Of a stretch of 64,000 nucleotides of DNA, positions 61,868 through 64,000 are shown piece after piece (positions within the stretch are counted from its first letter, which is position 1; the number at the start of each line of letters is the position of its first letter). The DNA is from Myxococcales bacterium (GTDB taxonomy: Bacteria > Myxococcota > Polyangia > Nannocystales > Nannocystaceae). The stretch lies in NCBI GenBank assembly GCA_016793465.1, contig JAEUJW010000054.1, forward strand, positions 1 through 64,000, given 5' to 3'. The notes under the pieces were generated by a model. That model was not told the origin of the DNA. It worked only from the letters and a program-made list of their open reading frames with translations, and searched no databases. The position numbers and the translations under genes were made by a program.

Positions 61868-62767
61868 TCACGATCCGCGGCTGGCCTCGCGGATCGGGTA
61901 GAGCACCTCGGTGCGCCAATCGGCCGGGTTCGGCTGCTCGCCCGGGTCGGTGACGTAGACCTCCCACGGGGCGCCGACGACGGCGTGGCCGTGGTCGGCG
62001 ATCCAGCGCTCGATCGCCGCGTGGGTCTGTCCGAGGCTGTCGTACGGGCCGACGTGGACCGCGACCGCGGCCGGTCCGCCGGGCAGCTCGGCGACCTCGA
62101 TCTCGCCGGACGACTGGGCCGGGCCTGCGATCGCCATGCCGGCCTCGAGCGAGAGCAGGCCGGGCCCGCCGGACAGGTAGCGGGTGAACGGCGGGCCGGC
62201 GAGGGGGATCCCGGCCCGCTGGGTGTGGGTGAACACGGCCGGCAGGATCTCGCCGAGGGTCGCGGCGATCTCGCTCTGGGCGGCGCGGCGGCGCATGACG
62301 AGCACGGGCTGAGGGGTGAGCTGACGGATGGTGACTTCGGGGGTGGTCATGGTCGTGGTCTCGCGTGGTTGGTCGGTGCAGTGATAGACGCCGATGCACG
62401 GGCTGACGCCGCGCACGACGTCGGCGTGGCGCTCGAGCACAGGTCCGGGGCGGCGCCCGCGGGCCCGGTAGTCGCGCGGCGAGGCGCCGAAGCGGCGGCG
62501 GAACGCGCGGAGGAACACCTCGTGGCTGGAGAAGCCGGCGGCGAGGGCGATGTCGAGGATCGTCCGGTCGCCGCGCAGCAGCTCGGCGGCGGCGCCGTCG
62601 AGGCGCACGCGCAGGGCGTACTGCTTCGGCGTCTCGCCGGCGAAGCGACGGAACACCCGGTGCAGCTCGAACCGCGAGCGGCCGACCCGCGCCGCGAGGG
62701 TCGCCAGCGAGACGTCGCCGTCGCGGCGGAGGTGGTCGAGGAGCGGGAGGACACGGGCGCGCGACAT
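61868..62767 (-). CDS. AraC-family regulator with C-terminal GyrI-like domain
   Basis: 299 aa from the ATG at 62767; upstream in-frame starts would add about 60 unlikely residues. N-terminal AraC DNA-binding domain with two helix-turn-helix units: LATLAARVGRSRFELHRVFRRFAGETPKQYALRVRLDGAAAELL and ILDIALAAGFSSHEVFLRAFRRRFGASPRDYR. The C-terminal about 150 residues (TPEVTIRQLTPQPVLVMRRRAAQSEIAATLGEILPAVFTHTQRAGIPLAGPPFTRYL...) form a GyrI/effector-binding domain, as in Rob and BmrR-like drug-binding regulators. This order (HTH first, GyrI last) is that of Rob. It may bind small amphipathic drugs. The neighbour at 62883 is on the same strand. Confidence 0.92.
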   Translation of the reverse strand: MSRARVLPLLDHLRRDGDVSLATLAARVGRSRFELHRVFRRFAGETPKQYALRVRLDGAAAELLRGDRTILDIALAAGFSSHEVFLRAFRRRFGASPRDYRARGRRPGPVLERHADVVRGVSPCIGVYHCTDQPRETTTMTTPEVTIRQLTPQPVLVMRRRAAQSEIAATLGEILPAVFTHTQRAGIPLAGPPFTRYLSGGPGLLSLEAGMAIAGPAQSSGEIEVAELPGGPAAVAVHVGPYDSLGQTHAAIERWIADHGHAVVGAPWEVYVTDPGEQPNPADWRTEVLYPIREASRGS

Positions 62768-62882
62768 CGAACGCGGGCACGCTACCGCGGCCCCGCACGG
62801 CCGTCTTGATGTTTCTTGCGGGACCGCGTCGTCGCCTCCGGTGCGAGAGGACCACCCGAGTCGGCGTCGAGCTCGACGCTCG

Positions 62883-64000
62883 TCAGTGCGACGCCAGCCA
62901 CGCCTCGACGTCGGCGAGCTCGGCGGCCCCCCGGGCGCCCGCCTCACGATATGCGTCGCGCGCCAGCGTCGCCAGCGCGCGCGCGTCGGGGCGACGCTCG
63001 CGCGCGGGCCACAGCGCCTGCGCCAGCGCGAAGCGCGTCTCGGCGAGCGCGGCCGGGTCGTCGGTGCTGCGCTCGGCGAGCTCGCGCGCGCGCTCGAGGA
63101 CCTGGCGCGCCTCCTCGGCCGCGCCCTCGGCCGCGAGCGCCGTCCCGAGGCGGAGCAGCGAGGCCGCGACGCTCGGGTGGTCCGCGCCCAGCGTCGCCTC
63201 CTGGATCTTCAGCGAGCGCCTGAAGCACTCGCCCGCCGCGGCGTAGGCCGCCCTCGCGGCGTGCACCTCGCCGAGGTTGCCGAGGGTGCGGGCGACCTGC
63301 GGGTGGTCCGCGCCGAGCGCCCGCTCGCGGATCTCGAGCGCCTGCGTGAGGAGCCGTTCGGCCGCCACGAGCTCCCGCTTCTCCTTGTGCAGGTTACCGA
63401 GGTTGTGGAGCGACGAGGCGATGTCCGGGTGCGCCGGGCCGAGCGCCCGCCTGCGGATCTCGAGCGTGCGCAAGAAGCACGCCTCGGCCTCGGCGAACGA
63501 CCCGGCGGCGCCGTACACGTTGCCGAGGTTGTTGAGGGTGTTGGCGACGTCCGGGTGCTCCGGGCCGAGCGCCGCCTCGCGCAGCGCCAGCGCCCTCTCA
63601 TAGAAGCGCTTCGCCTCGTCGTACGCCCCGTGGTTGAAGTAGATGGCCCCCGTGTTGTTGAGGTAACGCGCCCGCCGGATCGAGCCCTCGGCGACGCCCG
63701 CGCGGTCGAGCAGCACGGCCTCCAGCCGCGACCACAGCACGCCCTCCTCGAAACGAGCCATCCGCAGCCCGACGACCCACGCGCGCAGCCCGGCCGCGTC
63801 GGCGGCCACGTCCTCGGCCGCCGCGGCGCCGGCCAGGAGGAGCGCCTCCTCCGCGGTGACCCGCGCGGCCTCGTAGTCGCCGAGCGTGTCGTGCAGCTGC
63901 GCCCGAGCGAGGGCCGCCGCCGCGCGCAGCGGCCCCCAGCCCAGCGCGTCCGCCCCTCGCTGGGCCGCCTCGGCCAGCGCGAGCCCTCCCTTGTAGTCGC
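62883..64000 (-). CDS. TPR protein, C-terminal part (5' end beyond window)
   Basis: The reading frame is open to the right edge, so at least 372 aa are encoded here and the start lies outside. Repeats of kinesin-light-chain-like TPR type: YLNNTGAIYFNHGAYDEAKRFYERALALREAALGPEHPDVANTLNNLGNVYGAAGSFAEAEACFLRTLEIRRRALGPAHPDIASSLHNLGNLHKEKRELVAAERLLTQALEIRERALGADHPQVARTLGNLGEVHAARAAYAAAGECFRRSLKIQEATLGADHPSVAASLLRLG, in five or six units. In myxobacteria such tails often follow an N-terminal Ser/Thr kinase domain, which may be just outside; this is inference. It ends 116 bp before the AraC gene start, same strand. Confidence 0.85.
   Translation of the reverse strand, partial: DYKGGLALAEAAQRGADALGWGPLRAAAALARAQLHDTLGDYEAARVTAEEALLLAGAAAAEDVAADAAGLRAWVVGLRMARFEEGVLWSRLEAVLLDRAGVAEGSIRRARYLNNTGAIYFNHGAYDEAKRFYERALALREAALGPEHPDVANTLNNLGNVYGAAGSFAEAEACFLRTLEIRRRALGPAHPDIASSLHNLGNLHKEKRELVAAERLLTQALEIRERALGADHPQVARTLGNLGEVHAARAAYAAAGECFRRSLKIQEATLGADHPSVAASLLRLGTALAAEGAAEEARQVLERARELAERSTDDPAALAETRFALAQALWPARERRPDARALATLARDAYREAGARGAAELADVEAWLASH

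Overview
The window is very G+C-rich (about three quarters G+C by eye) and looks like a chromosome segment of a predatory delta-type bacterium of the Myxococcota, probably a Nannocystis-like member of the Nannocystineae. This is inferred from the many lipoproteins with Ser/Thr/Gly/Asp-rich linkers after the lipobox Cys, the several Hanks-type Ser/Thr kinases, an AgmX/PglI C-terminal domain, an ECF sigma factor paired with a kinase, and the lack of long operons. No rRNA, tRNA, CRISPR array, insertion sequence or phage module was recognised.

Layout. 0-4.5 kb: a leftward gene for a SIR2-like/FHA/TIR fusion, the best candidate for an undescribed immune-type system here, then a divergent lipoprotein and a frameshifted lipoprotein gene. 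4.5-12 kb: UDP-glucose dehydrogenase, a membrane-anchored protein, a sugar nucleotidyltransferase and aconitase. 12-20 kb: a leftward four-gene unit of three paralogous lipoproteins of unknown function and a FadL-type outer-membrane protein. 20-30 kb: a YihY-family membrane protein, a small protein resembling a histidine-kinase dimerisation domain without its phospho-accepting His, a Ser/Thr kinase with a coupled membrane protein, a GAF histidine kinase, an Asp-box propeller lipoprotein and a sterol-carrier-like protein. 30-40 kb: aldehyde dehydrogenase, a TPR protein, and a 1714-residue envelope protein with an AgmX/PglI domain in its middle, followed by two near-identical terminators. 40-44 kb: a zinc alcohol dehydrogenase and an arsR-acr3-arsC arsenic operon with two matching operator-like dyads. 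44-48.5 kb: a lipoprotein joining a YVTN propeller, two c-type haem sites and an Ig-like domain, then a hydrolase coupled to a PAS-STAS protein.

48-55 kb: a leftward operon with 4-nt overlaps (HPF-like small protein, ABC exporter with a strongly degenerate ATPase, HlyD-type adaptor, TolC-type channel), divergent from an NhaR-like LysR regulator, then a GFA-family protein. 55-64 kb: an ECF sigma factor overlapping a 1510-residue kinase with FG-GAP-like and lectin-like regions, an M43-type lipoprotein metalloprotease, an AraC regulator with a GyrI-like domain, and the 3' part of a TPR gene that runs off the right edge.

Several broken or remnant genes are present (2918-4523, 11950-12125, 33455-33781, 61614-61790). 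Small repeat families are also present: a 50-bp tandem repeat, a 56-bp tandem repeat, a 33-bp in-frame coding repeat, and a short interspersed element with consensus CATGNCCGNNGGGACAGG. The functions given for the unnamed lipoproteins and membrane proteins are limited to what motifs show.
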